DNA of 64,000 nucleotides from Orrella marina (GTDB lineage: Bacteria > Pseudomonadota > Gammaproteobacteria > Burkholderiales > Burkholderiaceae_B), in assembly GCF_003058465.1 (NCBI RefSeq), contig NZ_CP028901.1, positions 1,054,001 through 1,118,000 of the forward strand. The letters run 5' to 3'. Below the pieces are notes generated by a model. It searched no databases, was not told where the DNA came from, and was given only the letters and a program-made list of their open reading frames with translations. The position numbers and the translations under genes are program-made. Shown piece by piece: positions 17,911 to 28,825 of the stretch (the first letter of the stretch is position 1; each line of letters starts with the position of its first letter).

Positions 17911-20283
17911 ATGCAATTCAATCACAACATACTTTTGATACTGTCGCGTGAGCTTGCCAGTTCTGATCCAGTGCAACATGCGATCGGCGCACTGGAATCT
18001 TCACTCAAGGCCAGAGGATTTCAAATTCATTGCGCAGCCGACACCGCCGATGGCAACCGATACATCGGCGAGAGCCCCCGCTATAGTGCGATCGCGATTC
18101 TGTGGAACCCGAATCATCCGCAGATGGCAAGCCAGTTTGACTCGATTGTGACAAAAATCCGCCAACGCAACGAGAACGTCCCTGTGTTCATCATGAGTGA
18201 GACCGGACTCACCACGGACATTCCGCTGCATGTATTGCGCGAAGCAGGTGAGCACATTCATCTTTATTCGGAAACGGCTGATTTCACCGCCAACCGGGTA
18301 TACACCGCGGTTCATCGCTATGCTCAATCATTGCTGCCGCCGTACTTCAAGACATTGAAAGACTTCACCCAGGATGGTGACTATTACTGGGACTGCCCCG
18401 GTCACATGGGTGGCATGGCCTATCTCAAGCATCCTGTCGGTGTCGAGTTCATCAATTTCTTTGGTGAGAACATCATGCGTGCCGACATCGGGGTTGCGAC
18501 CGCCGAAATGGGCGACTATCTTATTCATGCTGGCCCTCCGAAGCAGTCTGAAGAGATCGCTGCGAAGTTGTTTGGAGCCGACTGGACATTTTACGGCGTT
18601 GCAGGATCATCCGGGTCAAACCGGATTGTCGTACAAGGCGCTGTTGGTGCGAACGAAATCGCGATTGTGGACCGAAACTGCCACAAATCTCTGAACCATG
18701 GCCTGACATTGTCACAAGCCAGGCCCGTTTACCTCACGCCTACCCGAAATGGTTACGGGTTAATTGGACCGATCCCCACTCACAGGCTCCAGAAATCTGC
18801 AATCGACACGCTCATAGCCCAAAGCCAGATCACGCAAGGGGCTGTCAGTCCATCGCCCACTTACGCCGTGGTGACCAACTGCACCTACGACGGGTTTTGT
18901 TACAACGTCAGGGACGTTGTCGAGCACCTTGGAGCGAGCGTGCCGCGATTGCACTTCGATGAAGCCTGGTACGCCTACGCTCGCTTTCATCCGCTGTATC
19001 GTGATCGATTTGCAATGGACATCGGTGACGAGACCCCGGATCGTCCCACCATCTTTGCGGTTCACTCGACCCACAAAATGCTGCCAGCGCTCTCCATGGC
19101 TTCGATGATTCACGTCAAGCACAGCGACCGGGCACCGCTGGACTTTGATGATTTCAACGATGCATTCATGATGCACGGAACCACATCTCCGTTCTATCCG
19201 ATCATTGCTTCGATCGACGTGGCGGTCAGCATGATGCAAGGCAATGCTGGCTATTCGCTGGTGCAAGAGTCGATCGAAGAGGCGATTGCGTTTCGTCAGA
19301 CTGTGGTGAAGGTCAAACAGGATCTGATCCAGAGCAATCCGACGGACTGGTTCTTCGATGTTTTGCAACCCACCGTTGTCAAAGATCCGACGTCGGGCGA
19401 GCAAGTTGCCTTCCAGGATGCCCCTATCAGCATACTCAGCCATACACCCGAGAACTGGTGTCTGCGTGCCGGTGACACCTGGCACGGATTTAGTGATGAG
19501 GACATCGATCAGACTGACTGCATGCTCGATCCGGTGAAGGTCTCGATCACATGCCCGGGTATCACTGCGCAGGGCCAGTACGAGGATATGGGCATTCCCG
19601 GATACGTGGTCACCAAGTTCCTGGACGATCTGCGCACCGAGGTGGCCCGCACAGGTGACTATACCTTGCTGATTCTGTTCTCGGTTGGCACCACCCGAGG
19701 AAAATGGGGCACGTTAATTGAAAGCTTGCTGGCGTTCAAGAAAAGTTATGACAATGGCGTGATGGCGCTTGACGCGATTCCGTCACTGAGCAGAACAGGC
19801 AGTCGCTATCAAGGCATGACCTTGCGTGAACTGTGCCAGTCGATGCATGACACCATGCGCAAACTCGACCTCATGAAGCACATCAGTGACGCTGTCAGCA
19901 CGACTACTCAGGCGGTCATGACACCAGCCGAAGCCTATCAGAAGGTGGTGCGCTACAAAACCGAACGTGTACGACTTAAAGACTTTGCCGGACGAATCGC
20001 AGCCAGCATGCTTGTACCTTATCCACCGGGCATTCCTGTTCTTATGCCTGGCGAGCGACTGCCGGACGACGATACCGGCATCATTGGATATTTACAGGCC
20101 TTACAGGCGTTCGATAAGGAATTTCCCGGATTCGAACACGAGATTCAAGGCGTGAGCGTCGATCAGAACGGTGATTACTGGGTGCGCGCGATCATTGAGG
20201 ATGAGCGTGAGGCCACCGCTTTGCCTTCGCACATCCGACTGCGCAAAACAGCAAGTTCATCGAACAAGAAAGGCCGTCAATAA
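17911..20283 (+). CDS. Orn/Lys/Arg decarboxylase, AdiA-like (probable arginine decarboxylase)
   Basis: A 790-residue fold-type I PLP decarboxylase of the inducible acid-stress class. It has an N-terminal receiver-like wing domain (~1-140), a PLP core with the Schiff-base lysine K389 in FAVHSTHKMLPALSMAS, HFDEAWYAYARFHPLY, MHGTTSPFYPIIASIDVAVS, and a C-terminal domain with AYQKVVR, RIAASMLVPYPPGIPVL and FPGFEHEIQG. These match E. coli AdiA closely in pattern. It consumes a proton in converting a basic amino acid (probably arginine to agmatine) to an amine, which the flanking antiporters would export. Substrate choice is inference. A few tens of residues longer than AdiA. Confidence 0.9.
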   Translation: MQFNHNILLILSRELASSDPVQHAIGALESSLKARGFQIHCAADTADGNRYIGESPRYSAIAILWNPNHPQMASQFDSIVTKIRQRNENVPVFIMSETGLTTDIPLHVLREAGEHIHLYSETADFTANRVYTAVHRYAQSLLPPYFKTLKDFTQDGDYYWDCPGHMGGMAYLKHPVGVEFINFFGENIMRADIGVATAEMGDYLIHAGPPKQSEEIAAKLFGADWTFYGVAGSSGSNRIVVQGAVGANEIAIVDRNCHKSLNHGLTLSQARPVYLTPTRNGYGLIGPIPTHRLQKSAIDTLIAQSQITQGAVSPSPTYAVVTNCTYDGFCYNVRDVVEHLGASVPRLHFDEAWYAYARFHPLYRDRFAMDIGDETPDRPTIFAVHSTHKMLPALSMASMIHVKHSDRAPLDFDDFNDAFMMHGTTSPFYPIIASIDVAVSMMQGNAGYSLVQESIEEAIAFRQTVVKVKQDLIQSNPTDWFFDVLQPTVVKDPTSGEQVAFQDAPISILSHTPENWCLRAGDTWHGFSDEDIDQTDCMLDPVKVSITCPGITAQGQYEDMGIPGYVVTKFLDDLRTEVARTGDYTLLILFSVGTTRGKWGTLIESLLAFKKSYDNGVMALDAIPSLSRTGSRYQGMTLRELCQSMHDTMRKLDLMKHISDAVSTTTQAVMTPAEAYQKVVRYKTERVRLKDFAGRIAASMLVPYPPGIPVLMPGERLPDDDTGIIGYLQALQAFDKEFPGFEHEIQGVSVDQNGDYWVRAIIEDEREATALPSHIRLRKTASSSNKKGRQ

Positions 20284-20431
20284 GACAAGAGATAGTCGAA
20301 GGGAAGCACCCATACAGGCATGACTGACCAGCCAGCCGCATATATCTGACGAGAAAAAAAGTGGCAGGTCAGTCATTGTTGAGTTGCTGCGGATCCTGCC
20401 GGATCGCATGCTTATTCTGGAAAACACCGTC

Positions 20432-21919
20432 ATGTCAGACAAATCAACGAGTTCCTCATCAGGCACCGACCAAACCGCCAAGCTCGGATTGATCGCACTC
20501 ATTGCAATCGTCGTCGGCTCGATGCTCGGCGGTGGCGTTTACAGTCTTCCACAAAACACCGCCGCCAGCTCGGCCGTTGGCCCGGTCACCGTGGCCTGGA
20601 TTATCGCTGGCGTGGGCGTGTATTTCATCGCGAATTGTTTTCGGCTGCTGTCTGATGCCCGCCCAGACCTGCAGGCCGGGGTGTACATGTATGCACAGGA
20701 AGGATTTGGACGATTCATCGGGTTCAACGTAGCCTGGGGCTACTGGCTCATGACCTGCTTTGGCAACGTCGCGTTTGCGGTCATTCTGATGGATGCGTTT
20801 AACGAGTTCTTTCCGGGCGTGTTCACGGATGGCAACAACCTGAACTCCATCATATGTGGTTCGATTCTGATCTGGGGTTACAACTACCTGGTGCTTTCCG
20901 GCACCAAAGTTGCGGGTTTTGTCAACACGGTCGGCACCTTCGCCAAACTCGTACCACTGATCTTGTTCGTCCTGATTCTGGGTGTCATGATTGATTACTC
21001 CCAGTTGCTGACGAACGTATGGGGAACGGACCCACAGATTGTCACCGAGGTCAACAAGGAAACGGTATCTGTGTCGTTGATGTCTCAGATACTGGCACCG
21101 ATGACGGTGACCTTGTGGGCGTTCATTGGTGTAGAGGGCGCTGTGGTGCTCTCTGGTCGAGCCCGCAACACCAATGATGTTGGCAAGGCAACGCTGCTGG
21201 GCTTCGTACTGGCCCTCTTCATTTACATGCTGCTTTCTGTGTTGCCATTTGGTGCCATGACACAGAACGAACTGAGTCAGGTGGCCAATCCCTCCACGGC
21301 AGGGGTTCTGCAACATGTGGTCCATGGGGCATGGGGTAACTGGCTCATGAGTGTGGGCCTGATCATTTCCGTACTGGCTGGCTGGCTGGCATGGACCATG
21401 CTATGCGCGGAGATCCCCATGGCCGCTGGCGAGAATGGTGCATTTCCCAAAGCTTTCGCGCGAACCAACAAGAACGATGCTGCCAGCGTTTCCCTGTGGG
21501 TCAGCAGCACTGTCATGCAAGTGGCGATGTTGCTGGTGTACTTTTCCAACAATGCCTGGAACACGATGTACAACATCAGCGCCCTGATGGTGGTGCCTGC
21601 CTACATTACCACCACGTTATTCATTGCCAAAAGCTGCATGAATGGCAGTTACCGCGGTGCGAGCCGTGGTATGGCGCTCTGGAGCGGGATTCTGGGTTCG
21701 CTGTTTTGTCTGTTCATCATCTACGCCAGCGAGATGCAGTATGTCGTGCTGGTACCCATCCTCATGACACTGGGGTTGCCGGTATACATCTGGTCGCGCA
21801 CCGAAAAGAAGGACGGGCAACCGATCTTCACAAAAGTCGAGCTTTTATACCTGCTGATCCTGCTAATCGTTGATGCAGCAGTGGTGATGGCGCTGGTGGC
21901 TGGCAAGATCTCTATATGA
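20432..21919 (+). CDS. APC-family basic amino acid antiporter, second copy
   Basis: About 495 residues, clearly paralogous to the antiporter at 16310-17785: GGGVYSLPQNTAASSAVGP, ARPDLQAGVYMYAQEGFGRF, FIGVEGAVVLSGRARNTNDV, WLAWTMLCAEIPMAAGENGA. It is an inner-membrane exchanger for a basic amino acid and its amine. In-frame ATGs occur at 20384, 20408 and 20432; the last gives MSDKSTSSSSGTDQ, a polar N-terminus like the paralogue's, with GGAAAA upstream. The two antiporters flank the decarboxylase, so the pair may differ in substrate or direction. Confidence 0.86.
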   Translation: MSDKSTSSSSGTDQTAKLGLIALIAIVVGSMLGGGVYSLPQNTAASSAVGPVTVAWIIAGVGVYFIANCFRLLSDARPDLQAGVYMYAQEGFGRFIGFNVAWGYWLMTCFGNVAFAVILMDAFNEFFPGVFTDGNNLNSIICGSILIWGYNYLVLSGTKVAGFVNTVGTFAKLVPLILFVLILGVMIDYSQLLTNVWGTDPQIVTEVNKETVSVSLMSQILAPMTVTLWAFIGVEGAVVLSGRARNTNDVGKATLLGFVLALFIYMLLSVLPFGAMTQNELSQVANPSTAGVLQHVVHGAWGNWLMSVGLIISVLAGWLAWTMLCAEIPMAAGENGAFPKAFARTNKNDAASVSLWVSSTVMQVAMLLVYFSNNAWNTMYNISALMVVPAYITTTLFIAKSCMNGSYRGASRGMALWSGILGSLFCLFIIYASEMQYVVLVPILMTLGLPVYIWSRTEKKDGQPIFTKVELLYLLILLIVDAAVVMALVAGKISI

Positions 21920-21983
21920 CGATCAGGCCAGATACGAATAACGCCAAAACTCTGAGACACGGAAATCGCTTAAGGAAGCGTAA

Positions 21984-23015
21984 ATGAGCAGATCACTTTT
22001 GACAGGACTTGGCACATTGTTGCTGTGCTCAGGAATTGCCCAGGCAGATCCGGGGTTCAAGCCCAATGGTTCGATTGGCCTGACGCAAACGTTTTACGGC
22101 AATTCAGGTGGATACAAAACCGCGACAGCACACCCTTCCTTGTCGCTGAACTACAACTTCGCACCGAAATGGAATTTGAACCTCGTGTGGGACCGCACCT
22201 GGGGACTGTATGACGACTACACAGGGGCACCCAATCAACAGTACGAGTATTTCTCGCAACCCGCAGGCACATTGACCTACAACTACGGCAAGTTAGGGGA
22301 CTCAAAGGTCAACTGGAGTTCGTCGGTCATGTTCGAGAACCAGACGAACATGACCGGCACTTCCACAAACTACGTATACGGCCAGACCTTCTTTGATTTC
22401 TCGGAGTATCTGCCCAGATCGGAGTTCCTGAAGGCGACCCAGTTCGCACTGGCACCGCAGTATGTCCATGCATGGAATTCGCAGGGCGGGTCAGGCAGTA
22501 TCAACACGGCCGGTATCGGGTTACTCACCAACTGGGATTTGCCTGGCAACTTCTCGTTCACGCTCAATGCCTACGCATTCAAGGACTGGTACAGCGGCGC
22601 CTTGCAGATCAGCGGGCCTAACGGCAACTACAGCAGTGCCAACTATTTTGTGGCGCTAGCCTGGCTGCAGTATCAGAATACGCTGTTCAAGTTCGACCAG
22701 AACACCTCATTGTCGTTTAACTTCATTGGTGGTCTCGACCCATTCATGGCCTCAAACCGGAATGGCTCCTGGGAACCTTTCATCGCCAGCAACGCGCAGT
22801 ATGAATGGCTTGGGCCTACCGTGCAGGCAGGCAACTTCAAGAGCACTTACATCCTTTTCGCGTTGCCTCAGTTGATGCTGACCTATAACGTCAATGACAA
22901 GTTGTCATTCAATGTCTTTGTACAGGTGAAGTACTCGAACCAGGTATGGGGAGACTCGGTCGGTGGCTGGAGTTTTCAGCCGCAAGGTGGCTTTGGGGTG
23001 ACTTACAACTTTTGA
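21984..23015 (+). CDS. Outer-membrane beta-barrel (porin-like) protein
   Basis: A 343-residue exported protein. Residues 1-21 are a signal peptide (MSRSLLTGLGTLLLCSGIAQA), and the mature part alternates aromatic/polar residues in beta-strand fashion (LSLNYNFAPKWNLNLVWDR, FKSTYILFALPQLMLTYNV) and ends in VTYNF, the C-terminal aromatic signature read by the Bam complex. It probably forms a channel in the outer membrane. It sits 64 bases after the second antiporter and 220 before gadB, all on one strand, suggesting passage of amino acids or amines. No specific porin family is claimed. Confidence 0.8.
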   Translation: MSRSLLTGLGTLLLCSGIAQADPGFKPNGSIGLTQTFYGNSGGYKTATAHPSLSLNYNFAPKWNLNLVWDRTWGLYDDYTGAPNQQYEYFSQPAGTLTYNYGKLGDSKVNWSSSVMFENQTNMTGTSTNYVYGQTFFDFSEYLPRSEFLKATQFALAPQYVHAWNSQGGSGSINTAGIGLLTNWDLPGNFSFTLNAYAFKDWYSGALQISGPNGNYSSANYFVALAWLQYQNTLFKFDQNTSLSFNFIGGLDPFMASNRNGSWEPFIASNAQYEWLGPTVQAGNFKSTYILFALPQLMLTYNVNDKLSFNVFVQVKYSNQVWGDSVGGWSFQPQGGFGVTYNF

Positions 23016-23235
23016 GCATGATAACGGCGTCTGGCCCGGGTTTTTGCCAGGCGGTTGAGAAACAAGGTAACGCAAGACAGATTGCGCTCTATCCATACAA
23101 GGTGTCATACACCTGGACTCGCTTTCCGCCTCTGCCTGGCTCGGTATTGGTCGATACGGTCGATACAGGTGCAGAAGAGGATGAATGGGCGTTTGTACAA
23201 CCAGATTGCATATTACTTTTTCAAGGAGATCGACC

Positions 23236-24633
23236 ATGAATGACACGTCTGACAATCGCAACGCATCGGCGTTCGATGACGTTTACGCTTCTCAGGAACT
23301 GTCCCGAAGCCTGCCCAAGAGCCGGTTTCCGCAACGCGAAGAGAATCCGCGCAATGTGTTTAATGCCGTACGCGACGAGTTGATGCTTGACGGCAATTCA
23401 CGCCAGAATCTCGCTACGTTTTGTCAGACATGGGTTGATGACGAAATCCAGGAGTTGATGGCACTTTCGATCGACAAAAACATGATCGACAAGGACGAGT
23501 ACCCACAAACCGCGGAGATCGAACGTCGCTGCGTGGCCATGCTGGCTGACCTCTGGAACTCACCAGAAGCGGAAACAACCCTTGGGTGCTCGACCATCGG
23601 CTCTTCGGAAGCGGCCATGCTCGGCGGCCTGGCCTTGAAATGGCAGTGGCGTAACAAACGCAAGGCACAAGGCAAGTCCACCGATCGTCCCAATCTGGTC
23701 TGCGGACCAGTTCAGATCTGCTGGCACAAGTTCGCCCGCTATTTCGATGTTGAATTGCGTGAGATTCCGCTTGAAGGTGATCGCCTGATCATGAGCCCGG
23801 AAGAAGTACTTAAGCGCGTCGACGAAAACACAATTGGTGTGGTGCCTACGTTAGGAGTGACTTTCACATGCCAGTACGAACCCGTCAAAGCAGTGCACGA
23901 TGCACTGGACAAGTTGCAGGCCGATACTGGTCTGGATATTCCGATTCACGTCGATGGCGCCAGCGGCGGCTTCCTGGCACCGTTTTGCGCACCTGACATT
24001 GAGTGGGATTTCCGTTTGCCACGGGTCAAATCCATCAACTCGTCAGGTCACAAGTTCGGTCTGGCGCCGCTGGGTGCGGGCTGGGTCGTCTGGCGTGAGG
24101 CCAAGGATCTGCCCGAAGATCTGATCTTCAACGTCAACTACCTGGGTGGCAACATGCCCACGTTTGCGTTGAACTTCTCGCGACCAGGCGGGCAGGTGAT
24201 TGCTCAGTACTACAACTTCCTGCGACTTGGACGTGAAGGCTACGCCAAAATCCACAACGCATGCTATGCGACCGCCCAGTACCTCGCGGCCGAGATTGCC
24301 AAAATGGGCCCATTCGAGATTCTGTTTGACGGCGACAGTCAGAAAGGAATTCCCGCGCTGGCCTGGAAGCTCAAGGAAGGTGCTGCCATCGGTGGCTACA
24401 CGCTCTACGATCTCGCCGATCGTCTTCGCAGTCGTGGCTGGCAGGTCCCGGCCTACTCGATGCCCGCTCAGCGTGAGGATCTGGTGGTTCAGCGGATCCT
24501 GGTTCGCCACGGCGTCAGCATGGATCTGGCCTCTCTGCTGCTGGATGATATGCGCCGCGCACTGGATTACTTCGAGAAGCATCCAGTGACAACGCCGTTG
24601 TCTAAAGAAGAAGGTAGTGGCTACAGCCACTGA
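23236..24633 (+). CDS. gadB: Glutamate decarboxylase
   Basis: A 465-residue PLP enzyme, the same size as E. coli GadA/GadB. Landmarks: [51 protein letters not shown], and the PLP lysine K273 in [16 protein letters not shown]. The chain ends in His, as in the E. coli enzyme, where a C-terminal His caps the active site at neutral pH. It converts glutamate to GABA, consuming a proton. The ATG at 23236 has an AAGGAGAT ribosome-binding site; a longer frame back to 23185 is not supported. A GadC-like antiporter follows. Confidence 0.95.
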   Translation: MNDTSDNRNASAFDDVYASQELSRSLPKSRFPQREENPRNVFNAVRDELMLDGNSRQNLATFCQTWVDDEIQELMALSIDKNMIDKDEYPQTAEIERRCVAMLADLWNSPEAETTLGCSTIGSSEAAMLGGLALKWQWRNKRKAQGKSTDRPNLVCGPVQICWHKFARYFDVELREIPLEGDRLIMSPEEVLKRVDENTIGVVPTLGVTFTCQYEPVKAVHDALDKLQADTGLDIPIHVDGASGGFLAPFCAPDIEWDFRLPRVKSINSSGHKFGLAPLGAGWVVWREAKDLPEDLIFNVNYLGGNMPTFALNFSRPGGQVIAQYYNFLRLGREGYAKIHNACYATAQYLAAEIAKMGPFEILFDGDSQKGIPALAWKLKEGAAIGGYTLYDLADRLRSRGWQVPAYSMPAQREDLVVQRILVRHGVSMDLASLLLDDMRRALDYFEKHPVTTPLSKEEGSGYSH

Positions 24634-24894
24634 TCGGTAGTACACCAGCAGGGAGGCAGATCAGATTTCAGATGATCTGCCAGGTAGATTGGGGTTATCC
24701 GCCTGGTGCGGATGACCCCGGCGGTTTGTGGGTTCTCACATCAGGCCAATCGCGGAACGCAGTCTCTGCGGCCTGACGCTAACTCTATCGATGATTCATG
24801 TGCTCGATGGCTATACGAGGAATCACTCGACGCAAGTCGGGGCGATGTGCGATCGAGCGAGTTCGGGTGTGTTCGACTTTTTTCGGAGAACGTC

Positions 24895-26466
24895 ATGGCG
24901 CAAGCGCCTGCTAACACTGCAAAGCAACTCAGTTTGCTAGGTTTTTTTGCGATCACAGCCTCAATGGTGATGGCTGTTTACGAGTACCCGACATTTGCAA
25001 CCTCGGGGTTTAGCCTCGTGTTCTTTCTGCTTCTGGGTGGTTTACTCTGGTTCATTCCGGTCGGATTGTGTGCAGCTGAAATGGCCACTGTTGAAGGCTG
25101 GGAAGAGGGCGGGGTATTTGCCTGGGTCAGCAATACGCTGGGCGAACGATGGGGCTTTGCAGCCATCTCTTTTGGTTATCTACAGATCGCAATCGGGTTT
25201 ATTCCGATGCTCTATTTCGTGCTTGGTGCTTTATCCTATATTCTGGCATGGCCAGCCTTGAACACTGATCCGACGGTCAAAACCATCGCTGGCCTGGTGA
25301 TTTTGTGGGGTCTGGCATTGACGCAGTTCGGTGGTACCAAACACACCGCACAGATTGCCAAGGCGGGATTTTTTCTGGGGATTCTGTTGCCAGCCCTCAT
25401 TCTGGTGTTTCTGGCCATTTCCTATCTTATGAGTGGAGCACCTTTAGCCGTCGAAATGAGTGCTGCCACGTTCTTCCCGGACTTCACTCAATTGGGAACT
25501 CTGGTGGTGTTCGTTGCCTTTATCCTCAGTTATATGGGTGTTGAGGCGTCCGCCACGCACGTCAATGAAATGAAGAATCCCGGCAGGGACTATCCGATCG
25601 CAATCGTGATGCTGATGATTGCGGCAATCTGCCTGAGTTCGATTGGTGGTCTGTCTGTGGCGGCAGTGATCCCGTTGCACGAGATCAACCTGTCGGCCGG
25701 TGTGGTGCAGACTTTCGAGGTGCTCGTCAGGCACTTTGGCAGTGGACTTGAATGGGCTGTTCGTGTGATTGCGGCCTTGCTGGTACTTGGTGTACTGGCC
25801 GAGATCGCTGCATGGATCGTAGGACCCTCACGCGGTATGTTCGTGACCGCACAGAAGGGTATCCTGCCACACAGCATGGCCAAGGTGAACAAGAACGATG
25901 TGCCAGTTAATCTGGTCATCTTCCAGTTGAGCATCACGACGGTTGCGCTCATCGTGCTGACCAACACCGGTGGCGGCAGCAATATGTCCTTCATGATTGC
26001 GCTTACGCTGACCGTGCTGATCTATCTTTGCTCTTATTTCATGCTGTTTCTGGGATATATCCATCTGATTTTGAAGCAATCGGACAAGAAGCGGGCGTTT
26101 CATGTGCCTGGTAGCAAGGGCTTTAAAGTTGTCTTGGCCGGATCGGGATTTGTGATTTCATTGCTGGCGTTTTTAGTTTCATTTGTTCCACCCAGCTCTT
26201 TGCCCGGTGCGGCCAACCACGACACATATCTGGAGCTGCTCATTATCAGCTTTCTGGTTGTGGCCGCGATTCCCTTCATCGTCTATGCACTGCATGACAA
26301 GAAAGGCAAGAAGCTGGCAGTTGACCTCGTGCACATCAAAGCACACAACATGGAAGACGGTCATCACTTCATACATCCAAGAGCGCGCTCGACTCATCAT
26401 TTTGTCGCCAAAAGCGAATCGGGTGCGGGTTCGTCGACAAATTCCAGCGGTCCGGGTAACAAATAG
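24895..26466 (+). CDS. gadC: Glutamate:GABA antiporter, GadC-like
   Basis: A 523-residue inner-membrane APC transporter with about 12 membrane segments. It lacks the GGGVYSLPQN motif of the two upstream antiporters and begins [20 protein letters not shown], typical of GadC. The C-terminal tail [13 protein letters not shown] corresponds to the C-plug that closes E. coli GadC at neutral pH. It should exchange external glutamate for internal GABA, partnering the preceding decarboxylase. The ATG at 24895 has CGGAGAA upstream; in-frame codons back to 24706 lack family similarity. A strong terminator follows at 26613. Confidence 0.9.
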   Translation: MAQAPANTAKQLSLLGFFAITASMVMAVYEYPTFATSGFSLVFFLLLGGLLWFIPVGLCAAEMATVEGWEEGGVFAWVSNTLGERWGFAAISFGYLQIAIGFIPMLYFVLGALSYILAWPALNTDPTVKTIAGLVILWGLALTQFGGTKHTAQIAKAGFFLGILLPALILVFLAISYLMSGAPLAVEMSAATFFPDFTQLGTLVVFVAFILSYMGVEASATHVNEMKNPGRDYPIAIVMLMIAAICLSSIGGLSVAAVIPLHEINLSAGVVQTFEVLVRHFGSGLEWAVRVIAALLVLGVLAEIAAWIVGPSRGMFVTAQKGILPHSMAKVNKNDVPVNLVIFQLSITTVALIVLTNTGGGSNMSFMIALTLTVLIYLCSYFMLFLGYIHLILKQSDKKRAFHVPGSKGFKVVLAGSGFVISLLAFLVSFVPPSSLPGAANHDTYLELLIISFLVVAAIPFIVYALHDKKGKKLAVDLVHIKAHNMEDGHHFIHPRARSTHHFVAKSESGAGSSTNSSGPGNK

Positions 26467-26612
26467 TCGCTTGCAATGAACACTGCTAACTGACACGTCT
26501 AGCTGACACTGCCAGGTCACCGCGTGCTTTTGCATCGCACACGGTGACCTGGCGAGGCACATCAAAGCAAAGAACAAGCGGCAGATCTTGCGCGGACACT
26601 TGCCCTAAAGAC

Positions 26613-26641
26613 AAAGCCCCCAACGTCTCGTTGGGGGCTTT
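26613..26641. terminator. Strong bidirectional terminator between gadC and amtB
   Basis: A perfect 13-bp stem, AAAGCCCCCAACG paired with CGTTGGGGGCTTT, around a 3-base loop TCT. A-rich sequence on one side and T-containing sequence on the other lets it act for both convergent units, gadC (+) and amtB (-). Confidence 0.85.
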
Positions 26642-26706
26642 GGTCAGCTCTTTTGGGTGGATGCGCAGTGATTGTGCTAACAATCACTGCGACTCACTGA
26701 ACCGGT

Positions 26707-27933
26707 TTAGCTGTGGTAAGCCGATTCCCCGTGGCTGTTGATGTCCAGACCTTCGCGTTCGACATCTTCTGGCACACGGATACCAGCCAGTGCGTCAGCA
26801 ATCTTGTAAGCAATCCAGGCAACAACACCGGACCAGATGATGGTGATGATGACACCCTCGATCTGCACCCACAGTTGACCCCAGATCATGCCAGCCGACT
26901 CCAGACCAGGACCGCCGAATGCCTGGGCATTGAAGACACCGACCAGAATCGCACCCACAATACCAGCCACTCCGTGAATACCAAAGACATCCAGAGAATC
27001 GTCGGCACGTAGCAGTCGCTTCAGACCATTGACACCCCAGACGCAGATCACGCCTGATACGACACCGATCACAAAGGCGCCAAACGGACCAACCAGACCT
27101 GCCGCAGGCGTGATGCCGACCAGACCCGCCACAGCACCGGATGCAGCACCCAGCATGGAAGGTTTGCCTTTCACGACCCACTCAGTGAACGTCCAGCCCA
27201 GCACGGCGGCAGCGGTTGCAATCAGTGTGTTGAACACAGCCAGCGTTGCTGTCTCGTTGGCCGCCAGCGCCGAGCCACCGTTAAAGCCGAACCAGCCAAC
27301 AAAGAGAAGCGATGCACCAATCATGGTCATGGGCAGGTTATGGGGCTGCATGGGCTCTTTACCAAAACCGATCCGCTTGCCAATCACATAGGCACCCACC
27401 AGGCCAGCAATACCGGCGTTGATGTGAACCACCGTGCCACCTGCAAAGTCCAGTGCACCACGCTCAAGCAAGAAGCCGCCAGGACCCCAGACCATGTGTG
27501 CGATAGGAATGTAAGAGAAGGTCATCCAGATGGCGGTGAAGATCAGCACCCCAGAAAACCGCGCACGTTCAGCGAAGGATCCAACGATCAGCGCGCAGGT
27601 GATACCAGCAAAGGTTGCCTGGAACGAACCGAACAGAATCTCGGGGATCGAACCAGCCAGCGCAAACTCGCCGCTCGCAGGATCAAACATATTCGAGAAG
27701 AACGACTGGGACAAGCCCCCAAAGAAGGCGTTGCCGTCTGTGAAGGCCAGGCTATAGCCGTAGATAAACCACAAGACAACAGCCAGCGAAAAGGTCGATA
27801 TGACCTGCATCAGCACGGACAGCACGTTTTTAGAACGAACCAGGCCACCGTAGAAGAGGGCCAGCCCGGGCAATACCATCAAGATGACGAACACCGTCGA
27901 GACGATTATCCATGAGACATCTGCTTTATCCAT
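26707..27933 (-). CDS. amtB: Ammonium transporter
   Basis: A 408-residue inner-membrane channel with 11 membrane spans expected. Landmarks are the Amt signature DFAGGTVVHINAGIAGLVGA with the first pore His, FGIHGVAGIVGAILVG with the second, the GFNGGSALAAN segment, and the Amt N-terminus ADVSWIIVSTVFVILMVLPG. No cleavable signal peptide is present. It conducts ammonia from external ammonium and is blocked by GlnK when nitrogen is plentiful. glnK lies 24 bases upstream, so the pair forms the usual glnK-amtB operon under the sigma54-like promoter at 28335-28350. Confidence 0.96.
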   Translation of the reverse strand: MDKADVSWIIVSTVFVILMVLPGLALFYGGLVRSKNVLSVLMQVISTFSLAVVLWFIYGYSLAFTDGNAFFGGLSQSFFSNMFDPASGEFALAGSIPEILFGSFQATFAGITCALIVGSFAERARFSGVLIFTAIWMTFSYIPIAHMVWGPGGFLLERGALDFAGGTVVHINAGIAGLVGAYVIGKRIGFGKEPMQPHNLPMTMIGASLLFVGWFGFNGGSALAANETATLAVFNTLIATAAAVLGWTFTEWVVKGKPSMLGAASGAVAGLVGITPAAGLVGPFGAFVIGVVSGVICVWGVNGLKRLLRADDSLDVFGIHGVAGIVGAILVGVFNAQAFGGPGLESAGMIWGQLWVQIEGVIITIIWSGVVAWIAYKIADALAGIRVPEDVEREGLDINSHGESAYHS

Positions 27934-27957
27934 TTCAAGCTCCAGTGATTGTTTGGG

Positions 27958-28305
<348 letters not shown>

Positions 28306-28334
28306 TCAGTTTCAGGTACGGGTGAATCACATCA

Positions 28335-28350
28335 AGCAATTCGCATGCCA
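28335..28350 (-). promoter_or_regulatory. Putative sigma54 promoter of glnK-amtB
   Basis: On the minus strand the sequence TGGCATGCGAATTGCT matches the -24/-12 consensus TGGCAC-N5-TTGCW with one change. It lies about 39 bases upstream of the glnK start codon. Nitrogen control by RpoN is well known for this operon. Confidence 0.72.
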
Positions 28351-28424
28351 ACTTTGCTTGTGCTCTGGTGTTCTTTGTAACCACCTGATGCGCGACAGCA
28401 TAAAAACCTTCGTTTCAGGATTTG

Positions 28425-28441
28425 TGCATCACAACGGTGCA
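28425..28441. promoter_or_regulatory. Putative NtrC site, proximal
   Basis: TGCATC-ACAAC-GGTGCA, a near-perfect match to the NtrC palindrome TGCACC-N5-GGTGCA. Its centre is about 86 bases upstream of the -24 element, a normal enhancer distance. Confidence 0.65.
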
Positions 28442-28469
28442 CCAAAGCAAACGAACGCATCCATCTGGT

Positions 28470-28486
28470 TGCACCAGACTGGTGCG
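28470..28486. promoter_or_regulatory. Putative NtrC site, distal
   Basis: TGCACC-AGACT-GGTGCG, matching the NtrC palindrome at 11 of 12 half-site positions. It is centred 45 bases beyond the proximal site, allowing cooperative binding on a looped template. Confidence 0.65.
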
Positions 28487-28825
28487 TGCGCCATCTCGGC
28501 GCACGAATCCAGCCAGATAGATGACGCTCGAACCCGATGACGATGAATACGTCCACTCCTGATACTCATCGTCCGCGTGTTAGCGCTTGCGAGGACGCGA
28601 GGTCGTCTGAACCGTCGCGCGAAGCCTGGCTGTATCACGGTGGGGCGGGTGCAAACACACACTCGGGATAATCCCTGAATGACGCATGGAAAGTCGGCCC
28701 ATGCTTGCCAAGTCGTGTTGAACTTGGCACAGTCTCCATAACAGTGCCTTGTCCGTCGTTCCTTGAAGGGACAACGCACCCGCAAACGCTAAACTTGCGC
28801 TGTTTCACATTGATGGAGGTGTTTC

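Noticed and set aside
18760..19485. 241-codon antisense frame opposite the arginine-type decarboxylase
   Set aside because: A shadow of a strongly conserved gene; no ribosome-binding site and no family resemblance.
20459..21325. Long antisense open frame (288 codons) opposite the second antiporter
   Set aside because: It lies entirely within a clearly recognised membrane transporter gene on the other strand, and its product is His/Asp/Gln-rich with no domain.
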